Assembly (NCBI GenBank): GCA_016716535.1
Contig: JADJWD010000006.1
Coordinates: forward strand, 248,001 to 312,000
Direction of reading: 5' to 3'
From: Betaproteobacteria bacterium
Lineage (GTDB): Bacteria > Pseudomonadota > Gammaproteobacteria > Burkholderiales > Burkholderiaceae_C
DNA length: 64,000 nucleotides
Below, in pieces: positions 29,086-37,278 of this stretch (positions are counted from its first letter, which is position 1; every line of letters starts with the position of its first letter). Under the pieces are notes generated by a model. It was not told where the DNA came from. It was given only the letters and a program-made list of their open reading frames with translations, and made no database searches. The translations under genes and the position numbers were made by a program.

Positions 29086-29850
29086 TTGCCGACCACCGCG
29101 CTGTACGAGGACGCCGAGCACCGCAACCTGCTGTTCGAGGACTTCGGCCTCGGCGGCCTGGCGGTGCAGTCCAACCAGCACATGATCATCCACGGCGGCT
29201 CGGGGATGATCCTCGACCCGGGCGGGCACAAGGTCTACAGCAAGGTGCTGGCCGAGACCTTCAGCTCGCTCGGCCGCGGGCAGCTGCGCTACATCTTCCT
29301 GTCGCACCAGGACCCGGACATCGTCGCGGCGATCAACGGCTGGCTGATGACGACCGACGCCGATGCCTACATCTCGAGCCTGTGGATACGCTTCGTGCCG
29401 CACTTCGGCTTCGACCACCTGCTGGCCGACCGCCTGAAGTCGATCCCCGACGAGGGCATGGTGCTCGAGCTCGAGGGCGCGCCGCTCGTCGTGCTGCCGG
29501 CGCACTTCCTGCACAGCGAAGGCAACTTCCAGCTCTATGACCCGCGCTCGCGCATCCTGTACAGCGGCGACCTCGGCGCCTCGCTCGGCGCCGAGTACCG
29601 CGAGGTGACCGACTTCGACGCGCACCTGCAATACATGACCGGCTTCCACCAGCGCTACATGGCGTCGAACCGGGTGCTGCAGGCGTGGGCCGAGATGGTG
29701 AGGCCGCTGGACATCGAGATCATCGCGCCACAGCACGGGGCGTACTTCAAGGGCCGCGAGATGGTGAACCGCTTCATCGACTGGTGCGCGCAGCTGCAAT
29801 GCGGCATCGACCTGATGGCCGGTTCGGCCTACAAGGTGCCGGCGCGGTGA
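29086..29850 (+). CDS. ODP-type di-iron metallo-beta-lactamase-fold protein
   Basis: Soluble 254-aa beta-lactamase-fold protein related to flavodiiron proteins and to the ODP oxygen/iron sensors, without a flavodoxin domain. Ligand candidates in order are His and two Asp in LSHQDPDIV, His in LPAHFLHSEGNFQLYDP, Asp in YSGDLGAS, and His in IAPQHGAYFKG. The usual HxExDH is thus HxDxDI. The TTG start at 29086 has a strong GAGGAG six bases upstream and is 22 bases after the Roadblock gene. Its stop overlaps the next ATG (TGATG). ODP proteins bind O2 at a di-iron centre, and one is linked to chemotaxis in Treponema. A redox or oxygen input to the module is inferred. Confidence 0.8.
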   Translation: MPTTALYEDAEHRNLLFEDFGLGGLAVQSNQHMIIHGGSGMILDPGGHKVYSKVLAETFSSLGRGQLRYIFLSHQDPDIVAAINGWLMTTDADAYISSLWIRFVPHFGFDHLLADRLKSIPDEGMVLELEGAPLVVLPAHFLHSEGNFQLYDPRSRILYSGDLGASLGAEYREVTDFDAHLQYMTGFHQRYMASNRVLQAWAEMVRPLDIEIIAPQHGAYFKGREMVNRFIDWCAQLQCGIDLMAGSAYKVPAR

Positions 29851-30620
29851 TGGTCGAAGACAGCACGTTCGTCGAGACGCGGTCGTTCGAAGAGGCGACC
29901 CCGGAACCCGCTGCGGCGGGCGCGGCTTCGCATCGCGTCGTCGGCGAGGAAGCGCCGCGCTGGCTGGCGCTGGGCTTTGCGCTCGTGGGTGTGGGGGTGG
30001 CAGCGGCAGCGGCCTGGCTGTGGTTGGCCGAGCCGGCTGGGCCTGCTCCATCGGTGGCGACAGTTGCCCCGGTTGTCGCCGCGGCTCCCGTCGCTTCCGA
30101 CGCCGCGGTGCCCGCACAGGCCCCCGCGGCGAAATCGCCGGAGCCCGCGGCGCCCGTCCCGCAGGCCGCGGCCGTCGTTGCGCCCGCCGCGCCGCCGGTC
30201 GCCTCGCCGCCGCAAGCGCCGGCCACCGGGGCCGCGCCCGCGGCTGCGGCCGCTGCACCGCCCGCGCCGACCTGCCCCGCCGAGGTCGTGGTGTCTTTCG
30301 GCTTCGACAGCGCCGAGCCGCCGCGCGCCGAGATCGACGCGGTGCTCGCTGCAGTGGCCGAACCGCTGCGCGCGCATGCCGAGGCCAAGGTGGTGGTGCA
30401 GGGTTATGCCGACGCGGCCGGCACCGACCAGTACAACCTGCTGCTGAGCTACCGGCGCGCCAAGGCAGTCGCCACGCGGCTCGGCGAAGGCGGCATCGCG
30501 GCGCAGCGCATCGCCATCCGCGCGGCCGGCAGCCACGAGCCGATCGCCGGCCTGCCGCCCGCGGCCGAGCAGAATCGGCGTGCCACCGTGCAGGTGCGCG
30601 GCTTCGAAGGTTGCCGCTGA
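29850..30620 (+). CDS. Inner-membrane-anchored OmpA-like peptidoglycan-binding protein
   Basis: A 256-aa protein with one transmembrane segment at about residues 37-60 (WLALGFALVGVGVAAAAAWL). A long Ala/Pro-rich periplasmic linker (about 62-140) and a C-terminal OmpA/MotB-type domain (about 145-256) follow. The domain has FGFDSAEPPRAEIDAVL, GYADAAGTDQYNLLLSYRRA and EQNRRATVQVRG, matching the peptidoglycan-binding signature. The about 36-residue cytoplasmic N-terminus could contact the ODP or Roadblock proteins. The ATG overlaps the ODP stop. Its MotB-like topology suggests it anchors the module to the cell wall; this is inference. Confidence 0.85.
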   Translation: MVEDSTFVETRSFEEATPEPAAAGAASHRVVGEEAPRWLALGFALVGVGVAAAAAWLWLAEPAGPAPSVATVAPVVAAAPVASDAAVPAQAPAAKSPEPAAPVPQAAAVVAPAAPPVASPPQAPATGAAPAAAAAAPPAPTCPAEVVVSFGFDSAEPPRAEIDAVLAAVAEPLRAHAEAKVVVQGYADAAGTDQYNLLLSYRRAKAVATRLGEGGIAAQRIAIRAAGSHEPIAGLPPAAEQNRRATVQVRGFEGCR

Positions 30621-30683
30621 GTCGCCGTCGCCCTGCCCTGCCTCTGTCCCCGAACGTCCGAACGCGAACCCGAAGCTGCGCCC

Positions 30684-31370
30684 ATGTCCACCTTCCTTGC
30701 CGTCGTCATCGGCCTCGGCGCCGCGTTGCTCCTGCTGACCGCGGGTTATCTCTTCGGCGCGGCCAAGGGCAGCGAAGCGCGCAAGCAACTGCGCGAACGT
30801 GCCGACGCCGCCGACGAGGAGCTGACGCGCCTGCGCGAGCGGCTGACCAAACACGCGCGCAAGGAAGACAGCCTGCGCGGCGCGATCGAGAAGGTGCTCT
30901 CGCCGCTGGTGCAGCGCGAGCACGTCGCACTCGGCCTCGCGAGCCTCGAGACGCCCAGTGGCGCGCAGCGCAACCTGCGCGCGCTGCTCGACCAGATCGC
31001 CGAGAAGGGCAACCTCTCGGCCGTGCTGCTGGGCGACGAGCAAGGCCTGCCGCTGGCGGCCAGCAGCGGCGCGCGCGACCTCGAACGCCTGGGCGCGACG
31101 GCCGCGCTGATGCGGCTGCTGGCCGACCGCATGCGCCGCGACGACGCGCCCGAGCCGCGCGCGCTGATGGTCCAGGATGCGGACAACACGATCACGCTGT
31201 CGCGGCTGTTCACGGCCAACCGCCAGCGCTTGTCGCTGACCGCCGTGTCGGTCGGCGGCATGTTGACGCCGGCGGCACTCGACCCGGCGCTGGTCAAGCT
31301 CAACGCGGCGCTGCTGAGCGGCGACCGCAGCGCCGAAGCGTCGGTCAACCGCGCGGGCGGACTGGGCTAA
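30684..31370 (+). CDS. Membrane-anchored coiled-coil protein with Roadblock-like domain
   Basis: A 228-aa protein with an N-terminal transmembrane helix (about 3-25), a charged coiled coil (ARKQLRERADAADEELTRLR, about 33-65) and a C-terminal domain (about 90-215). LRALLDQIAEKGNLSAVLLG, DEQGLPLAASSGARD and ALMVQDADNTITLSRL there resemble the profilin-like Roadblock/LC7 fold, though more divergent than in the first gene. It follows the OmpA-like gene after 63 bases. It is convergent with nnrS, and the two stop codons overlap (CTAA at 31367-31370). I do not recognise it as a named family; the Roadblock resemblance is by eye only. Confidence 0.7.
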   Translation: MSTFLAVVIGLGAALLLLTAGYLFGAAKGSEARKQLRERADAADEELTRLRERLTKHARKEDSLRGAIEKVLSPLVQREHVALGLASLETPSGAQRNLRALLDQIAEKGNLSAVLLGDEQGLPLAASSGARDLERLGATAALMRLLADRMRRDDAPEPRALMVQDADNTITLSRLFTANRQRLSLTAVSVGGMLTPAALDPALVKLNAALLSGDRSAEASVNRAGGLG

Positions 31371-32578
31371 GTCCCGTCGGCCACCGGACTCTCGGTCCTC
31401 TCCGGCCGCGGCAGGCTGGGCCGCAACAGCATCGGCGCGTGCACGACGAGCCAGCCGCCGAAGGCCGCCACCCACAGCGCCGACGCGGCCGGCCAAGCCC
31501 AGGCACCCAGCGCCGGCGCGGCGACACGCAACACCGCCGCCACGTTGACGAACAGCAGCAGCCACGCGAACGCCGCCGGCGCCACCGGCCGGCGGCCGGT
31601 GTGGCGCAACACGACACGCGTCATCAAGCCGAACCCCATCGAGCCGAGCGCGCCGATGGTGAACGCGTGCACCCACGCCGCCTCGGGCCACGAGGCACCG
31701 AAGTTCACGCCCGCCTTCAGCGCCAGCGCCGCGAGCAGCCAGACGAAACCCAGGTGCATCGAGCCGACCAGCGCGTCGTCGGCAGTGCGCCAGCCGCACC
31801 AGCGCACGACGCGCCATGCCTGCAGCGCGAAGGCGAGCGGCGCGATGGCGGCTGCCGCGAGTGGCCACGCGAGCAGGTCCGTCAGCGCCAGCGCCACGAG
31901 GGCCAGCAGCGCCGCCACCTCGAGCGGCAGCGACATCGGCCGCGGCAACTCGTCCTCGCGCCCCCGCCCGGCCAGCAAGTTGGCTGTGAAGACCGGCGTG
32001 AACAGCCCGCCGGCCAGCGTGAACATCACGACGACGAGCCAGAGCGCCGCGCGCAGCGCCCGCGCCGCGGCGTGCGTATCGCCGGCGGCGACGGCCGCGT
32101 GCCAGCCGAGGTTGGCCAGCGCCAGCAGGCCAAAGACCGCCAGCGGCGCGAGCCAGCGGCGCTCGGGCAGGCGCGCCAGCGGCACCACCAGGCGCGCGAC
32201 GACCGCCAGCGGCAGCGCGATGTCGCAGGCGGCGACCCAGCGCCAGGACCAGGGCCATGGCCACGACCACCCCAAGGCACCAAAGAAACACGCGACGCGG
32301 CCGAGCAGCCACGCCGCAGCCAGCAGCGCCAGCAGCGCGCCGCGCGTCTCGGCGATGCCGGCCCAGCTCGGCAACGCGGTCAACGCCGTGCCGGCGATCA
32401 GCGCGAACGCGAAGCCGAAGATCATCTCGTGGCCGTGCCAGGCCATCGGGAAGACACCGGGCGCGATGCCCGCGAGGCCGAGCCCGGCCAGCGCCATCAG
32501 CACCCCCGCGTAGGCCACGCCGAGCAGGTAGAACGGTCTGAACGGGGCCGCCAGCCAGGCGGCGCGCTCAAGCGGCAT
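31367..32578 (-). CDS. nnrS: NnrS family haem/copper membrane protein
   Basis: Polytopic inner-membrane protein of about 403 aa with roughly twelve hydrophobic segments. NnrS signatures are FRPFYLLGVAYAG at the N-terminus, AWHGHEMIFGFAFALIAG in the second helix, and VHAFTIGALGSMGFGLMTRV in the last third. Members help cells tolerate nitric oxide, usually beside denitrification genes. Here none are visible, and nnrS is the last gene of the catabolic operon. ATG 32578 overlaps the end of the oxidoreductase gene by 11 bases; the upstream ATG at 32611 would overlap by 44. Confidence 0.9.
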   Translation of the reverse strand: MPLERAAWLAAPFRPFYLLGVAYAGVLMALAGLGLAGIAPGVFPMAWHGHEMIFGFAFALIAGTALTALPSWAGIAETRGALLALLAAAWLLGRVACFFGALGWSWPWPWSWRWVAACDIALPLAVVARLVVPLARLPERRWLAPLAVFGLLALANLGWHAAVAAGDTHAAARALRAALWLVVVMFTLAGGLFTPVFTANLLAGRGREDELPRPMSLPLEVAALLALVALALTDLLAWPLAAAAIAPLAFALQAWRVVRWCGWRTADDALVGSMHLGFVWLLAALALKAGVNFGASWPEAAWVHAFTIGALGSMGFGLMTRVVLRHTGRRPVAPAAFAWLLLFVNVAAVLRVAAPALGAWAWPAASALWVAAFGGWLVVHAPMLLRPSLPRPERTESPVADGT

Positions 32579-35500
32579 GCGTCGGGGTGGCGCCGGTGGC
32601 GGCCGGCGCACCCGGGGCGGCGTTGAACAGCGTATTAGGTGATGCGGTAGGCGCCGCTGCCCCTGCCGGCTGCATCAGCGCCTGAAGCAGCGTGCGCATC
32701 TGCGATTGCATCTGCGCGGCGCTGCGCTGGCGCACGCGGCCGAAGCCGCGCACCTGCGCGGGCAGCGTGGCGATCGCCACTGCCGCATCGAGCCGCTCGG
32801 GTGTGAGCAGCGGCAGCAGGCGCTCGATGACCGCTTCGTAGTCGGCGAGCAGCGTCCGGTCCAGGCGCCGCTCGGCGCTGCCGCGAAGCGGGTCGAGCCA
32901 CGTGCCGCGCAGCCAGCGCGCGCGTGCCAGCCAGCGCAAGGCGACGCGCGTGCTCGCACCGTAGTCGCCTTTGGCCAGCGTCGCCTCGCCGTTGCTGCGC
33001 CGCCAGGGCGGCGCAAGGTGGTAGTGCAGCACCGGCCGGCCCTCGTACAGCTCGGCCGCGCGCGCCTCGAGGCTGCCGTCGGTGAGCAGCCGCGCGACCT
33101 CGTAGTCGTCTTTCGGTGCGAGCAGCCGATGCGCGGCGCGCGCCACGGCGAGCGTCAGCCGTTCGCTGCCCGGCACCACTTGTTGCTCGGTACGCCGCAC
33201 GCGCGCGACCCACTCGTCGTAGCGACGCACGAGCGCCGGGCCCTGGTAGGCGAGCAGATGCGCGCGCCGCTGCGCGAGCACCTCGTCGAGCGTGTTCGGG
33301 TCGCGTGGCGTGGCCGGCTCGGCGAGGCCGGAAAGGCCCGTCAGCCCCGTCAGCCCCGTCAGCCCCGCAAGCCCCGCCCGCGCCAGCACTTCGGCCGGCG
33401 CCACGGCCAGCCGCCGCCCCCAGGCAAAGGCGCGCCGGTTGTCGGCACTCGCAACGCCGTTCAGCTCGATCGCGCGCAGCAGCGCCGCGCGCGACACCGG
33501 CAGCCAGCCGCGCTGCCACGCGTGGCCGACGAGCAGCATGTTGGCGGCAATGCTGTGCCCGGCCAGCCGCGTGGCCAGCGCCGTGGCGTCGAACTCGTCG
33601 GCCGCTTGGTTGCCCGCACCGTCGCCACCGCCGCCACCGTCATCACGCAGCCCCAGCCTCGCATGCAGCGCCCGCAACGCCGCCGCATGCGGAAACCCCA
33701 TCTCGGGATGGCGCACGATCTCGCCGGTGATCGCCGCGGCGGTGTTGACGACCGCGCGCGTGCTGCCGGGCCGCACGCGCGCCAGCGTGTCGGCACCGCA
33801 GGCGACGAGCAGGTCGCAGGCGAGCAGCAGGTCGGCGTGCACGATGCGCGGCGCGTGCAGCTCGGCGCTCGTGCGCGCGAGGCGCACGTGCGTCAGCACC
33901 GCGCCGCCTTTTTGCGCGAGGCCCGTCTGGTCGAGCACCGTGGCGGCGTGCCCGTCCAGGTGCGCGGCCATGCCGAGCAGCGCGCCGATCGTCACGACGC
34001 CGGTGCCGCCGACGCCGGCCACGAGCACCGACCACGGCTCACGCAGATCGGGCAACACCGGCTCGGGCAGGCCCGCTTCGTCGACGTCGATGCCCGCCTC
34101 GCGCCGCGGCACGGCGCCTTCCAGCGTCACCAGCGCCGGGCATTCGCCGTCGAGGCAGCTCAGGTCGCTGTTGCATGCAAAGGGGTCGATCGCGCGCTTG
34201 CGGCCCCACGCCGTCTCCACCGGCACGACGGCGAGGCAGTTCGACTTGACGCCGCAGTCGCCGCAGCCTTCACACAGCGCCTCGTGGATCAGCACGCGGC
34301 GCGCCGCGGCCGGTGCCAGGCCGCGGCGGCGGCGGCGGCGCAGCTCGGTGGCGCAGACCTGGTCGTAGACGATCACCGTCGTGCCGCGCACGCCGCGCAG
34401 TTCGTGCATCACGCGCTCGAGCGCGTCGCGCGGCAGCACGCGCACGCCGTCGGCGAAGCCGGCGTTCGGCCCGTACTTGCCCGGCTCTTCGGCGAGCACG
34501 ACGATCGCCTTCACGCCTTCGGCGGCGACCTGGCGCGTCACCATCGGCACCGTCAGCGGGCCGTCGACCGGCTGGCCGCCGGTCATCGCGACCGCGTCGT
34601 TGTAGAGGATCTTGTAGGTGATGTCGACGCCGGCGGCGACCGCCGCGCGGATCGCCAGCAGCCCCGAGTGGAAGTACGTGCCGTCGCCCATGTTGGCGAA
34701 GACGTGCTGCACGCCGGCGTGTGGCGCCATGCCGACCCAGGTGACACCTTCGCCGCCCATCTGGCTGATCGTCAGCGTGCGCCGCTCCATGCCCACGGCC
34801 ATCAGGTGGCAGCCGACACCGGCGAGCGCGCAGCTGCCTTCGGGCACGCGCGTCGAGCGGCTGTGCGGGCAGCCGGGGCAGAAGTACGGCGTGCGCTGCA
34901 GCGGCACGATCGGCAACGAGGCCGGCGCCAGGCGCTCGGCGCGCGCGGTCCAGTCGCCGGCCGGATCGATGCGCGCCAGCCGTGAAGCCAACGCCCGCGC
35001 GACGATCACCGGCGTCAGCTCGCCGGTGGGCGGCAGCAGCCACGGCGCGTGCGGCGCCGGCCACTCGCCGGCCTCGTCGAACTTGCCGAGCACACGCGGG
35101 CGCACGTCGTCGCGCCAGTCGTAGAGCATCTCCTTCAACTGGTACTCGATGATCTGCCGTTTCTCCTCGACGACGAGGATTTCGGACAGCCCCGTGGCGA
35201 AGCGCCGTACCGCGTCGGCCTCCAGCGGCCACGGCATGCCGACCTTCATCACGCGCACGCCCAGCGCCGCGGCGCGTTCGTCGGTCAGGTCCAGCTCGCC
35301 CATCGCCTGGCGCAGGTCGGTCCACGCCTTGCCGCAGGCCATCACACCCAGCTTCGCTTGCGGCGCATCGACGACAACGCGGTTGATGCCATTGGCGCGC
35401 GCCCAGGCCAGCGCGGCGTAGATCTTCCACGCCTGCATGCGCAGTTCCTGCGCCGGCACCGGGTCGGGCCAGCGGATGTTCAGGCCCTCGGGCGGCAGCG

Positions 35501-36224
35501 CGACATCCTGCGGTTCGACGAAGGCGGGCGGCTGCGAAGCCAGTTCGACGACGGCCGAGCTTTCGACGATGTCGGACGAGAGCTTCAGCGCCACCCACAG
35601 CCCGCTGTAGCGCGACAGCGCCCAGCCCGCCAGGCCGTACTCGAGGATCTCGCGCACGCTCGCTGGCGCCAGCACCGGCATCGCGCAGGCCGAGAAGACG
35701 TGTTCGCTCTGATGCGCCACCGCCGACGAGCGCGCGCCGTGGTCGTCGCCGGCGACGACGAGCACGCCACCGGCGCGCGCGGTGCCCGCGTGGTTGGCGT
35801 GCTTGAACACGTCGACGCAGCGGTCGACGCCCGGCCCTTTGCCATACCACAGCGCAAAGATGCCGTCGCGGCGCGCCGGCCCCAGCAGGTGCAGCTGCTG
35901 CGTGCCCCACACCGCGGTGGCGCCGAGGTCCTCGTTGACCGCCGGCTCGAAGCGCACGTCGTGCGCGTCGAGGAACGGCCGCGCCTCGTGCAGCGTGGCG
36001 TCCAGCCCCGCCAGCGGCGAGCCGCGGTAGCCGGTGACGAAGCCCGCGGTGTTGAGCCCCGCGGCCCGGTCGCGCTCGTGCTGCAGCATCGGCAGCCGCG
36101 CCAGCGCCTGCACGCCGGTGAGGAAGACGCGGCCCTGCGCGACGGTGTACTTGTCGTCGAGCGAGGTGGCGGCGACCGTCGCTGCTTGCGCTGGCATGGC
36201 AGGCGTCGCGAGCATGGCGGTCAT
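32568..36224 (-). CDS. Fused indolepyruvate ferredoxin oxidoreductase (IorAB-type)
   Basis: Cytoplasmic thiamine-diphosphate enzyme of 1218 aa that oxidatively decarboxylates aryl pyruvates such as indolepyruvate to acyl-CoA. The N-terminal pyrimidine-binding part begins VFLTGVQALARLPMLQ with VTGYRGSPLAGLD. The diphosphate-binding part carries MGDGTYFHSG. A 4Fe-4S motif CEGCGDCGVKSNC follows near residue 650, then the gamma-type domain (VLVAGVGGTGVVTIGALLG) and a C-terminal extension common in proteobacterial fused forms. It also holds CPGCPHSRST near 450. A GLT tandem repeat interrupts the region near residue 970. It lies 24 bases after a Bug gene and fits indole metabolism in this operon, though phenylpyruvate is also possible. 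Confidence 0.93.
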   Translation of the reverse strand: MTAMLATPAMPAQAATVAATSLDDKYTVAQGRVFLTGVQALARLPMLQHERDRAAGLNTAGFVTGYRGSPLAGLDATLHEARPFLDAHDVRFEPAVNEDLGATAVWGTQQLHLLGPARRDGIFALWYGKGPGVDRCVDVFKHANHAGTARAGGVLVVAGDDHGARSSAVAHQSEHVFSACAMPVLAPASVREILEYGLAGWALSRYSGLWVALKLSSDIVESSAVVELASQPPAFVEPQDVALPPEGLNIRWPDPVPAQELRMQAWKIYAALAWARANGINRVVVDAPQAKLGVMACGKAWTDLRQAMGELDLTDERAAALGVRVMKVGMPWPLEADAVRRFATGLSEILVVEEKRQIIEYQLKEMLYDWRDDVRPRVLGKFDEAGEWPAPHAPWLLPPTGELTPVIVARALASRLARIDPAGDWTARAERLAPASLPIVPLQRTPYFCPGCPHSRSTRVPEGSCALAGVGCHLMAVGMERRTLTISQMGGEGVTWVGMAPHAGVQHVFANMGDGTYFHSGLLAIRAAVAAGVDITYKILYNDAVAMTGGQPVDGPLTVPMVTRQVAAEGVKAIVVLAEEPGKYGPNAGFADGVRVLPRDALERVMHELRGVRGTTVIVYDQVCATELRRRRRRGLAPAAARRVLIHEALCEGCGDCGVKSNCLAVVPVETAWGRKRAIDPFACNSDLSCLDGECPALVTLEGAVPRREAGIDVDEAGLPEPVLPDLREPWSVLVAGVGGTGVVTIGALLGMAAHLDGHAATVLDQTGLAQKGGAVLTHVRLARTSAELHAPRIVHADLLLACDLLVACGADTLARVRPGSTRAVVNTAAAITGEIVRHPEMGFPHAAALRALHARLGLRDDGGGGGDGAGNQAADEFDATALATRLAGHSIAANMLLVGHAWQRGWLPVSRAALLRAIELNGVASADNRRAFAWGRRLAVAPAEVLARAGLAGLTGLTGLTGLSGLAEPATPRDPNTLDEVLAQRRAHLLAYQGPALVRRYDEWVARVRRTEQQVVPGSERLTLAVARAAHRLLAPKDDYEVARLLTDGSLEARAAELYEGRPVLHYHLAPPWRRSNGEATLAKGDYGASTRVALRWLARARWLRGTWLDPLRGSAERRLDRTLLADYEAVIERLLPLLTPERLDAAVAIATLPAQVRGFGRVRQRSAAQMQSQMRTLLQALMQPAGAAAPTASPNTLFNAAPGAPAATGATPTHAA
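33337..33378. repeat. Nine-base tandem repeat inside the oxidoreductase gene
   Basis: GTCAGCCCC is repeated three times on the plus strand, with a fourth imperfect copy (GCAAGCCCC). It encodes GLTGLTGLTGL in a linker of the oxidoreductase. As in the btuB repeat, the unit is nine bases, so slippage would keep the frame. Confidence 0.85.
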
Positions 36225-36248
36225 GACAGCCGCAGCCGTGGCCGCGTG

Positions 36249-37235
36249 CTACTCGGGCTTCGCGCCGGTCAGCGCGATGATGCGGCGGTAGCGCTCGATC
36301 TCGCGCCGCACCAGCGCATCGAGTTGCGCCGGCGAGCCCGGTGCCGCGTCGAGACCGGCGGCGGCGAGCTTGTCGATGACCGCCGGCTCGCGCAGGATCG
36401 TGCCGACCTCGGCGGCCAGGCGCGCGAGCACCGGCGCCGGCGTGCCCGCGGGGGCCAGCAGCGCGTACCAGTTGACGAGCATGAACTCGGGCCAGCCGCT
36501 CTCGGCGATGCTCGGCACCTCGGGCGCGCTGGCGTGCCGCGTCGGGCTCGTGACGGCGAGCGCCACCGCCTTGCCGGCGCGCGCATGCTTGATGCCGTTG
36601 CCGGCAACGACGAGGCTCAGGTGCACCTGCCCGCCGAGCAGGTCGACGAGCGCCTGGCCGCCGCCCTTGTACGGCACGTCGGTCACCTCGATGCCGGCCA
36701 TCTTCTGGAACCACGCGAAGCCCAGGTGGTGCGGGCTGCTCGTGCCGAGCGAGCCGAACGACAGCCGCCGCGGCTGCGCCTTCGCCGCGGCGACGAGTTC
36801 GCTCATCGTGCGCACGCCGGCCGACGGGTGCGCCAGCAGCAGCAGCGGCGAGGTCGTCAGCTGCATCACCGGCGCGAAGTCGCGCAACGCGTCGTACGGC
36901 AGGTTGGCCGCGTAGGCGGCGTTGATGGCGTGGATGTCGGTGGTCAAGAGCAGCGTGTGGCCGTCGGCGGCCGCGGTGGCCACCGCGCGCGTCGCGATCA
37001 CCGAGTTGCCGCCCGGGCGGTTGTCGACCACCACCTGCGTGCCGAGCGCCGGCGCCAGCCGCTCGGCGATCAGCCGCGCCGCGAGGTCGGTGCCGCCGCC
37101 CGGGGCGAACGGCACGACGATGCGCACCGGCTGCGTCGCGAAGTCGGCCGCATGTGCCACACCTGCCATGCCGGCCGCGCCGGTAAAGGCGGCCGCGGCG
37201 CAGAGCCACATCGTCGTCAATCGCCTCGTCAGCAT
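36249..37235 (-). CDS. Bug/TctC-family periplasmic solute-binding protein in the catabolic operon
   Basis: Second Bug receptor of the window, 328 aa. A signal peptide of about 29 residues ends VAHAAD. The mature protein begins FATQPVRIVVPFAPGGGTD and contains DVPYKGGGQALVDLLGGQV, the family pattern. Its position between the fused dehydrogenase/hydratase and the oxidoreductase, on the same strand with short gaps, suggests it binds the pathway substrate or a related aromatic acid in the periplasm. No matching membrane subunits lie in the window. Confidence 0.92.
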   Translation of the reverse strand: MLTRRLTTMWLCAAAAFTGAAGMAGVAHAADFATQPVRIVVPFAPGGGTDLAARLIAERLAPALGTQVVVDNRPGGNSVIATRAVATAAADGHTLLLTTDIHAINAAYAANLPYDALRDFAPVMQLTTSPLLLLAHPSAGVRTMSELVAAAKAQPRRLSFGSLGTSSPHHLGFAWFQKMAGIEVTDVPYKGGGQALVDLLGGQVHLSLVVAGNGIKHARAGKAVALAVTSPTRHASAPEVPSIAESGWPEFMLVNWYALLAPAGTPAPVLARLAAEVGTILREPAVIDKLAAAGLDAAPGSPAQLDALVRREIERYRRIIALTGAKPE

Positions 37236-37278
37236 CGTCTTCGCTCCTTGCGCAGCGTGATTACGCAGCGTGGCTGCT

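Noticed and set aside
31367..31370. Overlapping stop codons of the Roadblock-like gene and nnrS as a shared terminator
   Set aside because: No stem-loop or T-run is present; it is only a tight convergent junction.
33337..33378. Short repeats as a CRISPR array
   Set aside because: Nine-base head-to-tail units without spacers, inside a coding frame.
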